A DNA stretch of 64,000 nucleotides from Bacilli bacterium (GTDB lineage: Bacteria > Bacillota_I > Bacilli_A > RFN20 > CAG-826), in NCBI GenBank assembly GCA_035326105.1, contig DAOKYO010000001.1, positions 62,001 to 126,000 of the forward strand, in the 5' to 3' direction. Under the pieces are notes generated by a model. The model was not told the origin of the DNA. It did not search any database and saw nothing but the letters and a program-made list of their open reading frames with translations. Below, piece after piece: positions 26,282-34,278 of the stretch; the stretch's first letter is position 1, and the number at the start of each line of letters is the position of its first letter. Position numbers and translations under genes: made by a program.

Positions 26282-26974
26282 ATGAGCAACAAATTATCAA
26301 TGTTTATAAAGTTAACCGAGAGTGACAAGCGCTTAATCCTCGTTCTTTTCATCATTTTCATTCTCCTGTTTGTCATCATCGGTTATGTAACCGAGTTAGT
26401 TAAGAAAATTATGCGTAACCAAGGGCATCGTATTGACACTGCCATGCATACGCTTGTCGCCAGCGGTATGATCACTGGCCCCAAGGATTTCGCTCATGAA
26501 GCCTATCGTAAAAATCGCCAGATTCTGTTTAAGCAATTCACGCTTCCTTTTTTAATTATTTTAGTCGCCCTGGCAACCAATCTAATTTATAATTCCGTAA
26601 TCGGGCATCAGGTTAATTTATGGGATGCCGATCACGAAGGATTCACAACCATTCTTTACACTTTTGACTGGTCTAATCAACCGCGGTCTTCTTTCTTCGG
26701 ACTTGTTATTCCCAGTGACTGGCCGCCGGTTAAAAACTCACCGCACTTTGAAGTCGAAGCTATCATGAGTTACTTTGTCGTTCCGCTGTATATTGTCGGT
26801 GGCGGGTACATGCTAGTGGTCATTCAGGCTTACATCGCCCGCATTTATCGGATTTTAAAGTTAAAAAAAGAGATTTTTACAATCGACTTATCGAAGCAGA
26901 AGCTGAACGATTTATCCGATGCAAAGAATCTCTCAAAAAACGAAACTATAAATACCCCGAAACCCGAGGCTTGA
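26282..26974 (+). CDS. Membrane protein of unknown function
   Basis: The 230-residue product has predicted helices at about residues 18-42, 91-112 and 175-200. Between the last two lies a roughly 60-residue polar segment with many aromatics (DHEGFTTILYTFDWSNQPRS), probably outside the cell, and the C-terminus is charged. The ATG at 26282 follows AAGGGA; an upstream in-frame ATG at 26249 lies inside the preceding gene. It is third in the membrane-protein operon and ends flush against a convergent small gene. No recognised family. Confidence 0.65.
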   Translation: MSNKLSMFIKLTESDKRLILVLFIIFILLFVIIGYVTELVKKIMRNQGHRIDTAMHTLVASGMITGPKDFAHEAYRKNRQILFKQFTLPFLIILVALATNLIYNSVIGHQVNLWDADHEGFTTILYTFDWSNQPRSSFFGLVIPSDWPPVKNSPHFEVEAIMSYFVVPLYIVGGGYMLVVIQAYIARIYRILKLKKEIFTIDLSKQKLNDLSDAKNLSKNETINTPKPEA

Positions 26975-27109
26975 TTAGAAGAATTTTTGAATAAATAAAT
27001 AAGCTTCATAAACAACAGCCGCAAAAAGGACGATATCAATAGCAATCAAAAGCCCACTCCAACGCCGTTGGGCTTTTTCTTTATCAAAATTGTGCTTTTG
27101 CTTCCCCAT
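26975..27109 (-). CDS. 44-residue membrane protein downstream of asnS
   Basis: The frame starts at an ATG at 27109 and reads MGKQKHNFDKEKAQRRWSGL, then a single hydrophobic helix (LLIAIDIVLFAAVVYEAYLF) and ends with IQKFF. An AGGAG ribosome binding site six bases upstream overlaps the asnS stop codon, so translation is probably coupled. Basic N-terminus plus one helix predicts a small inner-in membrane peptide. Its stop adjoins the stop of the convergent gene. Size alone makes it easy to miss; the ribosome binding site and composition support it. Confidence 0.6.
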   Translation of the reverse strand: MGKQKHNFDKEKAQRRWSGLLIAIDIVLFAAVVYEAYLFIQKFF

Positions 27110-27118
27110 AATAAACTC

Positions 27119-28513
27119 CTAGTACCGAATTGATCCGGGTGTTCTGGGGAATGGTTGAACGTCACGAATATTTTGTATGCCCGTTAAGTACATTATCAAA
27201 CGATCAAACCCAATGCCAAAGCCGGCATGTTTGCAACCACCATATTTGCGTAAATCCAGATACCACTCGAGATCTTTTAAATTACCAAGTTCCTCCATCT
27301 TTGCTTTCAAAATCTCATACCGCTCTTCCCGTTGGGAGCCGCCGACTAATTCCCCGACGCCCGGGACAAGCAGATCGCAGGCAGCAACGGTTTTTCCGTC
27401 ATCATTTTGCCGCATGTAGAAAGCTTTAATTTCCGAAGGATAATCTATAAGAAAAACCGGTCCTTGAACTACACTATCCGTAATATATCGCTCATGTTCA
27501 CTTTGCAAGTCCATGCCCCAATAAATATTTGGGTTGTCAAATTTATGACCATTCTTAACTGCTTCCTGAAGAAGCGAAATCGCTTCCGTATATGGCATTC
27601 GCTTAAAATCGCTGCTTAAAACATGATGAAGTCGTTCAAGAAGATTTTTATCAATAAATTGATTAAAGAATTCCATCTCGGCATCGCATTCGTCAAGCAC
27701 ATAGGAAATACAATATTTGATGCATTCCTCGATAAGATTCATATCATCATCTAAATCCGCAAAAGCAATCTCCGGCTCAATCATCCAAAACTCAGATGCA
27801 TGCCGGACAGTATTGCTAATCTCAGCTCTAAATGTCGGGCCAAAGGTATATACATCGCGATAGGCCATCGCAAAAGCTTCGACATGTAGCTGACCGGAGA
27901 CCGTCAAACTCACGGGTTTGCCAAAAAACTCTGTAAATGAATTGTTTTTGCCACTTGCCACTTTAAATGTTTCTCCCGCTCCTTCAGCATCATTGCCGGT
28001 GATAATGGGAGTATGCACATAGACAAATCCCTGTGATTGAAAAAAAGTATGGATAGCCATCGAAAGCACACTCCGTAACCGAAAAACCGCTCCGAAAGTA
28101 TTGGAACGGGGACGAAGGTGGGCTATGTCCCGCAAAAACTCAAAACTATGACGTTTCTTTTGAAGCGGATAGTCGTCCGCCACTTCGCCTAAAACCGCAA
28201 ATGATTTTAAATGCATCTCAAATGGTTGCTTATTGTCCGGCGTAAGGACAAGATTGCCGATTACTTGCACGGCCGCTCCCGTGTTTATCTTACTAAAGGT
28301 GTCAAAATCAAAGCCTTCACCTTTATCGTAAACAATCTGCGCATTTTTAAAATACGTACCATCGTTAATTTCCATAAAACCAATTGAGCCGTTATTACGA
28401 TTGGTTCTAACCCAACCATTCAGTTCAATTTCCGTCACTAATTCTTGCTTGTCTTGCTCTTCGCCATTAACCAACATCTCATAGATATAGCGAATTACCT
28501 CTGGTTGTGCCAT
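27119..28513 (-). CDS. asnS: Asparaginyl-tRNA synthetase
   Basis: The 464-residue class IIb synthetase has an N-terminal OB anticodon-binding domain (LNGWVRTNRNNGSIGFMEIN), motif 2 (YTFGPTFRAEISNTVRHASE, with FWMIEPEIAF) and motif 3 (GFGIGFDRLIMYLTGI). The EISNTVRHASEFWMIEPE pattern distinguishes AsnS from AspS. An AAAGGAG site precedes the ATG at 28513. With AsnS present, GatCAB is not needed for Asn-tRNA. Confidence 0.97.
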   Translation of the reverse strand: MAQPEVIRYIYEMLVNGEEQDKQELVTEIELNGWVRTNRNNGSIGFMEINDGTYFKNAQIVYDKGEGFDFDTFSKINTGAAVQVIGNLVLTPDNKQPFEMHLKSFAVLGEVADDYPLQKKRHSFEFLRDIAHLRPRSNTFGAVFRLRSVLSMAIHTFFQSQGFVYVHTPIITGNDAEGAGETFKVASGKNNSFTEFFGKPVSLTVSGQLHVEAFAMAYRDVYTFGPTFRAEISNTVRHASEFWMIEPEIAFADLDDDMNLIEECIKYCISYVLDECDAEMEFFNQFIDKNLLERLHHVLSSDFKRMPYTEAISLLQEAVKNGHKFDNPNIYWGMDLQSEHERYITDSVVQGPVFLIDYPSEIKAFYMRQNDDGKTVAACDLLVPGVGELVGGSQREERYEILKAKMEELGNLKDLEWYLDLRKYGGCKHAGFGIGFDRLIMYLTGIQNIRDVQPFPRTPGSIRY

Positions 28514-28547
28514 AAAAGAGCTCCTTTCGAAGTTTTACTATTTAATA

Positions 28548-28553
28548 ATTATA
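28548..28553 (-). promoter_or_regulatory. Likely -10 element for asnS
   Basis: A perfect TATAAT on the minus strand lies about 35 bases before the asnS start. The -35 region is poor. Confidence 0.4.
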
Positions 28554-28575
28554 TTGCATTGACACCATTAAATCA

Positions 28576-29589
28576 TCAAAAATCACGAAAATGATCAATC
28601 GGCCAGTTTGGATCAACACCGAGAGTTAAAGGTGCAAAAATATGCTCCGTATATAATCTTTCAGCCAATTTGGCAATCATGGCTGCTTGATCGGTGCAGC
28701 ACCACATCGGCGGACGAATGACCGGAATATTATCCGCTTTTAATTCTTCAGGCAATTGACTCCGAAGATAAGAGTTGGCTGAAACTCCACCGGCCAGCAC
28801 AACTTGCTTAACCTGATATTCGCGGGCTGCTCGCACCGATTTATCTATAATTTGCCCGATGGCAACCTTTTGAAAAGAGGCGCACATCCCTGGCACGTCA
28901 ATTGTCTCACCCTTCATTTTTGCCATATTAACTAAGTTGATAATATGCGTCTTTAATCCCGAGTACGAAAGGTCATAGGTATTTCCGTTATGAAGCGGAT
29001 TGGGTAAAGAATATATGGGTTCGGCTGTAGATGCTAAACGATCGATAGGAATTCCGCCCGGATAGGGTAATCCCAATACCCGAGCCACCTTATCATAGCA
29101 TTCACCGACAGCATCATCTTTTGTCTCACCGATAATTTCAAAATTAAGATGGTCGCGCATAATCACCAATTCTGAATTCCCTCCACTTACAACCACCGCC
29201 AAAAGCGGGAAAACCATTGGAGCGACATATTCGTTTGCGTAAATATGCGCGGCAAGATGATGAACTGGAATTAAAGGCTTTTGATATAGCATGGCTAAAG
29301 TTTTCGCCGCCTGAAGTCCGACGTGAAGAGCGCCGATTAATCCCGGTCCGCGCGTGACAGCAAAGGCATCAACCTCCTCAAGTTTAACCCCGCTCTTTTG
29401 AAGGGCCTCTTGGAGGCAAACTCCAATATTTTCTGCATGAAGTCGGCTGGCAATTTCCGGCATTACACCGCCATACTTTTGGTGCACTTCAATTTGTGTG
29501 GAAACAATATTACACAGCAAATTACCATCGCGAACAATCGCCACTCCGGTCTCATCACAACTTGATTCAATTGCTAATATCGTACTCAT
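28576..29589 (-). CDS. tsaD: tRNA t6A threonylcarbamoyltransferase TsaD
   Basis: The 337-residue protein is the catalytic ASKHA-fold subunit that moves threonylcarbamoyl onto A37 of ANN-decoding tRNAs. It starts MSTILAIESSCDETGVAIVR and has the metal-binding HHLAAH motif and the VVLAGGVSANSYLR segment. Length is normal. It shares a base with the rimI stop (TAATG) and is last in the operon tsaE-tsaB-rimI-tsaD. Confidence 0.97.
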   Translation of the reverse strand: MSTILAIESSCDETGVAIVRDGNLLCNIVSTQIEVHQKYGGVMPEIASRLHAENIGVCLQEALQKSGVKLEEVDAFAVTRGPGLIGALHVGLQAAKTLAMLYQKPLIPVHHLAAHIYANEYVAPMVFPLLAVVVSGGNSELVIMRDHLNFEIIGETKDDAVGECYDKVARVLGLPYPGGIPIDRLASTAEPIYSLPNPLHNGNTYDLSYSGLKTHIINLVNMAKMKGETIDVPGMCASFQKVAIGQIIDKSVRAAREYQVKQVVLAGGVSANSYLRSQLPEELKADNIPVIRPPMWCCTDQAAMIAKLAERLYTEHIFAPLTLGVDPNWPIDHFRDF

Positions 29590-30047
29590 TATTCTCTCAC
29601 CACTTTCATCATATAGTATGCATCATCGCCATTGTCGTAATATTGCTTTTTAGTAAGGACAATATCAAAATCAAAACTCAAATAAAAGTTAATAGCCACA
29701 TCATTATGAACCCTTACTTCCAATGTGATGGCTTTTACTTCTTCCACTCCCTCAATGCGCGCAATTGTATCGGTCATCAGCAACTTTCCCAACTTATGGC
29801 CGCGAAGTTCCTTAGTGACGGCAATCTGATTGATGCATGCACTGTCAAAAGTAATCCAAAAATCCACAAAGCCTATCACCTTTTCACCATATGTAAGCAC
29901 CATAAGTGTCGCTACCGGATTCTCATTTAATTCATACAAAAACTGGCTTTCCGTCCAAGGAGAAATAAACCCTTGGTTTTCAATTTCTAAAACATCGGGA
30001 AGGTCTTTTTCACTCATTGGTCTTACTAGTAATTTTTTTTCTTCCAT
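29589..30047 (-). CDS. rimI: GNAT acetyltransferase RimI (ribosomal protein S18-alanine type)
   Basis: The 152-residue protein has a GNAT fold with the acetyl-CoA loop (TKELRGHKLGKLLMTDTIAR) and the RimI-typical FISPWTESQFLYELNENP. It is predicted to acetylate the N-terminus of S18 or a similar target. Its place between tsaB and tsaD is common in Firmicutes. Confidence 0.88.
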   Translation of the reverse strand: MEEKKLLVRPMSEKDLPDVLEIENQGFISPWTESQFLYELNENPVATLMVLTYGEKVIGFVDFWITFDSACINQIAVTKELRGHKLGKLLMTDTIARIEGVEEVKAITLEVRVHNDVAINFYLSFDFDIVLTKKQYYDNGDDAYYMMKVVRE

Positions 30048-30050
30048 ATA

Positions 30051-30635
30051 TCAGTCCTTTAAATAAACCGGATTGACGGCCAGCGGCTGTGAAGCCGCTT
30101 TTAAACTTGGTGCCAGTTGGACCATTGTTGCCAACGGATCTTGAGGCACTTCTTTCAACCCAAGATAGGAAACTTTTCCCGAAATCAAGTAATCGGGATG
30201 TAATAAAAGGTAGTCCTTAACTTCATCATTGCTCATAATAGTATCCGCCAAAATGGTCTTTCCTTGCTCATAAACACCGACATATGAACGATTGCTCCGC
30301 GCGTTGAGTAAACAAACCGTGGGCTGTTCATAATGGGCTAATATCGCGAGGGAAGAAACCGGATAAATATCTATTTTTAAAGCCACGGCGATAACTTTCG
30401 CTATCGTCACGGCAATTCGTACCCCAGTATAAGAACCGGGTCCGATCCCTACGATAATTTTTTCTATATCGCGGCGATCAAGTTGGTGTTTCTTTAAAAG
30501 AAAATCAATTGCCGGCACCATTTTCTCGCTTTGTCTTTGCCAGGCTTCTTCATTGATTTCATCCAAAAGCTGATTGCTCTCCATCAAGCCTACCGACATA
30601 TTTGTGCCGGAACTATCCAATAATAAAGTAATCAT
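30051..30635 (-). CDS. tsaB: tRNA t6A biosynthesis protein TsaB
   Basis: The 194-residue protein is an inactive TsaD paralogue that forms the TsaB-TsaD dimer. It has MITLLLDSSGTNMSVGLMES and GIGPGSYTGVRIAVTIAK. It lacks the HHLAAH metal site, as expected. It lies one base after tsaE. Confidence 0.95.
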   Translation of the reverse strand: MITLLLDSSGTNMSVGLMESNQLLDEINEEAWQRQSEKMVPAIDFLLKKHQLDRRDIEKIIVGIGPGSYTGVRIAVTIAKVIAVALKIDIYPVSSLAILAHYEQPTVCLLNARSNRSYVGVYEQGKTILADTIMSNDEVKDYLLLHPDYLISGKVSYLGLKEVPQDPLATMVQLAPSLKAASQPLAVNPVYLKD

Positions 30636-30636
30636 T

Positions 30637-31101
30637 TCATATGCCCTCTTTTAATTGCAAAATAATTTGCGCATAGTGTTCGCTGCCATCGCTGTCCAAA
30701 GTTATTTCGCGATTGTCATTTCCCACATTGATAATGCGAATTTCTAATCTTTCTTTGGGAAGTAACTCTCCGATATACTGCGGCCACTCGATAAGACAGA
30801 TGCCATCACCTTCAATATACTCCTCTAGTCCAATATCTTTGTTCCCATCTTCAAGACGATAGGCATCAATATGATAGAGGGGTATCGTCCCAAAAAAATA
30901 GCATTTCATGATGTTAAAAGTCGGCGAGATAACTTTTTCTTCAATTTTTAGGGCGGACGCAATGCCTCGAGCCAAGGTTGTTTTCCCCGCGCCTAAATCC
31001 CCCGTCATTGTAATCACGTCTCCGGCTTGAAGAAATTCGACAATATGTGAACCAAAAGCGGTTGTTTCCGCAGCTGATTTTGTAAAAAAAGTATACTTCA
31101 T
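30637..31101 (-). CDS. tsaE: tRNA t6A biosynthesis ATPase TsaE
   Basis: The 154-residue P-loop ATPase has Walker A GDLGAGKTT (residues 34-42), the switch region SPTFNIM, and HIDAYRLEDG with the LIEWPQYIGELLP segment. It powers turnover of the TsaBD complex. It is first in the operon, preceded by AGAGGAG and an extended -10 promoter. Confidence 0.96.
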   Translation of the reverse strand: MKYTFFTKSAAETTAFGSHIVEFLQAGDVITMTGDLGAGKTTLARGIASALKIEEKVISPTFNIMKCYFFGTIPLYHIDAYRLEDGNKDIGLEEYIEGDGICLIEWPQYIGELLPKERLEIRIINVGNDNREITLDSDGSEHYAQIILQLKEGI

Positions 31102-31124
31102 AGCAAACTCCTCTTTGCGGGCTA

Positions 31125-31133
31125 ATTATAGCA
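31125..31133 (-). promoter_or_regulatory. Extended -10 promoter of the t6A operon
   Basis: TGCTATAAT on the minus strand, about 24 bases before the tsaE start, is a perfect extended -10 element. A -35 is not obvious. Confidence 0.55.
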
Positions 31134-31223
31134 TTTAGCATTTTTAAATACACCGAAAATCATATTTATCTAAGTGAGGTAATATAATGGTATCATTAAG
31201 AAAAGAAGAATATGAGGTAAATT

Positions 31224-32147
31224 ATGAATCAAACGCGAGTTCCATTACTTATCATCGGCGCCGGTCCGGTTGGACTGTTAACTGCTCTAAAGGCTAGCAG
31301 TGAAAATATTCCCGCGCTTATTATTGAAGGAAGAGACTCTGCCGGTGGTCAACTGACCGAGTTATATCCGGAAAAGGACATTACCGATATTCCGGGAATT
31401 GAATTAATAAAGGCGAAGGATTATATCGCCCTGCTATTAAAGCAAGTGGCCGCCAAAAAGGATTCGATAGCTTTTCGTTTTGGTCATAAAGTTACAACCG
31501 TCAATTATCAAAAGAGCCCCATTGAAATTGAACTCGATGATAAAACAAGTATTCTCGCGGATGATGTAGTTATAGCCACCGGACTTGGCGTCTACCGCCC
31601 GCGGCCGATGGGCATCCCCGATGAGGACAAATATTCCGCCATTCATTATTCGCTCAAAGATTATCAATTTTTGACGGACAAGCGTGTCATCGTTCTCGGA
31701 GGAGGAGATTCCGCGATTGATTGGGCCGATATGTGTTCCAAAGTGACCACCAAAGTCACACTTATTCATCGAAGAAATGAATTTCGCGGCAATATTTTAA
31801 CCTTAAAAAACAACCAAATTGTCAAAATACTCACCCCTTATATTCCGTATCGGTTAATTGGTGACAACGGAGAACTCGCGGCCCTTGAAATTCAAAATGT
31901 CGAGACAAAAAATATTGAGCGGTTACCGGTCGACTATATTATGGTAAATTATGGCAATATCCCTTTAAGCGATAACTTCGGACTTCCAAAATTAGGAATT
32001 GGCATTGAATGTAGTAATGGCTTTAAAATTGCCAATCACTTATATGCCGCCGGCGATATTGCCGGTTATGAAGGCAAAATCCGGCGATTAGCCCCCGCCC
32101 TAAAAGAAATCGAATCTATCATCAAAGATATAAAGGCTTCACTTTAA
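31224..32147 (+). CDS. Ferredoxin/flavodoxin--NADP+ reductase, thioredoxin reductase-like
   Basis: The 307-residue flavoprotein has two Rossmann motifs, the FAD site LLIIGAGPVGLLTALKA and the NADP site VIVLGGGDSAIDWADM, plus ATGLGVYRPR and the C-terminal AAGDIAGYEGKIRRLAPALK. The thioredoxin reductase CxxC is absent, which marks the YumC-type ferredoxin-NADP reductases of Firmicutes. It would pass electrons between NADPH and ferredoxin or flavodoxin in the cytosol. The start has GAGGT at good spacing. It overlaps the convergent next gene by nine bases. Confidence 0.88.
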   Translation: MNQTRVPLLIIGAGPVGLLTALKASSENIPALIIEGRDSAGGQLTELYPEKDITDIPGIELIKAKDYIALLLKQVAAKKDSIAFRFGHKVTTVNYQKSPIEIELDDKTSILADDVVIATGLGVYRPRPMGIPDEDKYSAIHYSLKDYQFLTDKRVIVLGGGDSAIDWADMCSKVTTKVTLIHRRNEFRGNILTLKNNQIVKILTPYIPYRLIGDNGELAALEIQNVETKNIERLPVDYIMVNYGNIPLSDNFGLPKLGIGIECSNGFKIANHLYAAGDIAGYEGKIRRLAPALKEIESIIKDIKASL

Positions 32148-32690
32148 TTTTTGCAGTTGCCTAAACTCGCGATAATAATTTTCAACCACTTCATCTATAA
32201 AGGGAAATTGTTTTTCTTTCATTTTTTCAATGATTAAATTGGTTTGGTTGCGAAGTACAAAATCCAGATCTTTGCCATATGCATATTGATTGCGGTGTCT
32301 CCGATATTCCTTTTCATCTAGCAGTCGCATCGTGCCGTCGGCAAAAAGTTTAACGTCCAAATCATAATCTATATATTTGATGTAGCCTTTATCCATAATG
32401 GAAGGCGAGGCAATATTAGTGTAAAAGCTAATTCCATCATCTTTAATCATAGCGATTGTGTTCCACCATTCTTTTTTGCTAAAAAAGGTTATCGCCGGTT
32501 CGCGTGTATACCAGTATCGGCCATCGGCTTCGACTACTTTTGTCCGCGTTGAAGCCACAATAAAAAAATCTTCATTTTCCTCCAAAAGATAATTGTGTTC
32601 CCAATATCGATGAAGTTGACCATCGTGCTTATAACCTTGGATGGCCAACCATCGGCGCTTTTCTTCCATAGTAAAATTCTTCTTTCGCAT
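32139..32690 (-). CDS. Nucleoside tri-/diphosphate phosphatase (Ntdp/YgaC, DUF402 family)
   Basis: The 183-residue protein closely follows the YgaC/Ntdp pattern: IQGYKHDGQLHRYWEHNYL, VEADGRYWYTREPAITFF, FYTNIASPS and YIKYIDYDLDVKLFADG. Acidic residues in the last segment bind the metal. Family members hydrolyse nucleoside di- and triphosphates. The start could be 32690 or an internal ATG seven codons later; neither has a strong ribosome binding site. It has its own upstream promoter element. Confidence 0.85.
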   Translation of the reverse strand: MRKKNFTMEEKRRWLAIQGYKHDGQLHRYWEHNYLLEENEDFFIVASTRTKVVEADGRYWYTREPAITFFSKKEWWNTIAMIKDDGISFYTNIASPSIMDKGYIKYIDYDLDVKLFADGTMRLLDEKEYRRHRNQYAYGKDLDFVLRNQTNLIIEKMKEKQFPFIDEVVENYYREFRQLQKLK

Positions 32691-32725
32691 TACGAGCCCG
32701 GAGGCATAGATTAAATCTCAAGTTG

Positions 32726-32734
32726 ATTATATCA
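32726..32734 (-). promoter_or_regulatory. Extended -10 promoter for the Ntdp gene
   Basis: TGATATAAT on the minus strand lies about 36 bases before the start, with a poor -35 (TTCGAT) 17 bases further up. Confidence 0.5.
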
Positions 32735-32757
32735 TAGTCGCTGCCGGTATCGAAAAT

Positions 32758-32779
32758 AAAAATAGTCCCGAAGGGCTAT
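32758..32779 (-). terminator. Terminator with TTCG tetraloop
   Basis: On the minus strand, ATAGCCC-TTCG-GGACTAT (one G-U pair) is followed by TTTTTATTTT. It lies about 225 bases past the ATPase gene stop and blocks read-through into the Ntdp gene. A near-identical hairpin ends the DUF3137 gene at 34.8 kb. Confidence 0.8.
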
Positions 32780-33003
32780 CATAGGTTGGTCAACAGCCGA
32801 TGTGAAACAATTAGGTATCTTATCTTCCTTTAAGCGAAGCAATTATCTGAATCTTTTTGATTGTCTAATGCTTGCTTCTCGATAGAGGAAGCCCAATCAT
32901 TTCCAACTTCACCCGGTGCCATTTAATAAGAAACCATCTAAATCATTTAAAGAAGATTGATCGCTCTCATTGTAAGCCAATGTGCAACAACTCAACATTA
33001 AAA
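32780..33003. other. Gap with possible gene-tail remnant
   Basis: Nothing is clearly coding. On the minus strand, two short open stretches in adjacent frames (ESDQSSLNDLDGFLLNGTG then a shift, then EVGNDWASSIEKQALDNQKD) read like parts of one decayed acidic C-terminus. There is no start or ribosome binding site, so this is only a hint. Confidence 0.25.
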
Positions 33004-34215
33004 CTATATTTTTTTGAGGGCATCGTTGTCTAATAGAAAATCGAGTAAGTTCAGTTTTTTATATCCATTCTCTAACAACGTGAAGGGATCTGAATCCATT
33101 GTTATTATTATTTTTTTGAAGCCATCATTAATGCTCCTAAAAGATGAAAGTTCCTGTTCTCTCTTTTCTTCTAAATTAATAGTATAGGCGACTTGAATAT
33201 AATATGTATCCGAAACTCCTCTTGCAATAAAGTCTATCTCATTTTGATAGTTTTTACCCACATCGACCAAGTATCCTCTCCTTAGCAATTCTAAATAAAC
33301 TATATTTTCTAAGGTATGTGTTACTTCTACTTGACGAAAATTAACTCTTGCATTTCTCATTCCAATATCACAGCAATAATATTTATTTAAAGTTTTTAAA
33401 TAATTTTTACCTTTTATATCGTAGCGGTTAACTTTATAAAACAAATACGCGTCACATAAGTACTCTAAAAAATTACCAACAGTTTCATGACTAACATTTT
33501 TAAATCCATAACTGACCAATGAATTGGCAATTTTATAAGAACTCACGTAAGCGCCAATATTAGAACACAAGAAATCATAAACCGCTCCAAACATTTGAAT
33601 GTTATTGATTCTGTATCTTTCTATAATATCCTTGTGAACTACCGTTTCATCGACCATTCTTAGATAGTCTATCTTTTCAGATTTATCAATATCTTGAAGA
33701 TAAGGTAGCCCCCCATATTGGAAGTATTCGTTTAATAAAGAGTTTTTATCGCCGCCCAAACTTTCATATATCTCTTGAAAAGACAACGGAAATATCTCAA
33801 TAGCTATGCTCCTACCTCTTAACACTGTAGATATATCCTTTGAAAGGAGTTTTGAATTCGAGCCGGTAAGATAAATATCGATATTATAGTCAACACGAAT
33901 GCCGTTTACTGCCTCTTCAAATTCTTCGAGAAACTGTATCTCATCTACTAACAGATAATACTTGGAATCATCATTAATTTGACTATTAACATATGATACG
34001 AAGGACTCTCTTTTTCGAAGACTATACGAAGAAGCAGCTTCAAGATTTATTTTGATTATGTGATTTTTATTAACTCCCAAACTTAATAATTTGTCATAAT
34101 ATAATTCGAAAAGTAATATGGACTTGCCACAACGGCGAATTCCAGTAAGAATTTTTATTAAATCTCGATCTTTATACTTCAATAGTTTATTTATATAACC
34201 AGTTCTTTTTATCAT
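33004..34215 (-). CDS. AAA-family ATPase with DUF4143 C-terminal domain
   Basis: The 403-residue protein has an N-terminal AAA_14 ATPase domain with Walker A TGIRRCGKS, Walker B YYLLVDEIQFLEEFE, a sensor segment IYLTGSNSKLLSKDIS and the LRGRSIAIEIFPLSFQEIYE motif. The C-terminal DUF4143 region resembles a restriction-endonuclease-like fold (GYLVDVGKNYQNEIDFIARG ... YYIQVAY). Such ATPases are common, often mobile or multi-copy, and of unproven function. The ATG at 34215 follows AAAGGTGA; an upstream GTG is less likely. The gene is visibly more AT-rich than its neighbours, has its own operator-like promoter, and stands alone, all suggesting acquisition. Confidence 0.85.
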   Translation of the reverse strand: MIKRTGYINKLLKYKDRDLIKILTGIRRCGKSILLFELYYDKLLSLGVNKNHIIKINLEAASSYSLRKRESFVSYVNSQINDDSKYYLLVDEIQFLEEFEEAVNGIRVDYNIDIYLTGSNSKLLSKDISTVLRGRSIAIEIFPLSFQEIYESLGGDKNSLLNEYFQYGGLPYLQDIDKSEKIDYLRMVDETVVHKDIIERYRINNIQMFGAVYDFLCSNIGAYVSSYKIANSLVSYGFKNVSHETVGNFLEYLCDAYLFYKVNRYDIKGKNYLKTLNKYYCCDIGMRNARVNFRQVEVTHTLENIVYLELLRRGYLVDVGKNYQNEIDFIARGVSDTYYIQVAYTINLEEKREQELSSFRSINDGFKKIIITMDSDPFTLLENGYKKLNLLDFLLDNDALKKI

Positions 34216-34235
34216 GGCAATCACCTTTCATATTG

Positions 34236-34278
34236 ATTATATTCGCAAAAGTTAAATTTTCCAATAGTTTTGCGAATA
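34236..34278 (-). promoter_or_regulatory. Promoter flanked by 11-bp inverted repeat upstream of the AAA/DUF4143 gene
   Basis: On the minus strand, TTGGAA (34259-34264) and TATAAT (34236-34241) are exactly 17 bases apart. A perfect inverted repeat, TATTCGCAAAA (34240-34250) and TTTTGCGAATA (34268-34278), brackets the -35 and spacer and overlaps the -10. This is the geometry of an operator; autoregulation or a small repressor is inferred. Confidence 0.6.

Noticed and set aside
25870..26379. Open frame of 169 codons on the minus strand opposite the tailed membrane protein
   Set aside because: It is the reverse of a low-complexity coding stretch; the plus-strand genes have ribosome binding sites, sensible membrane segments and operon spacing.
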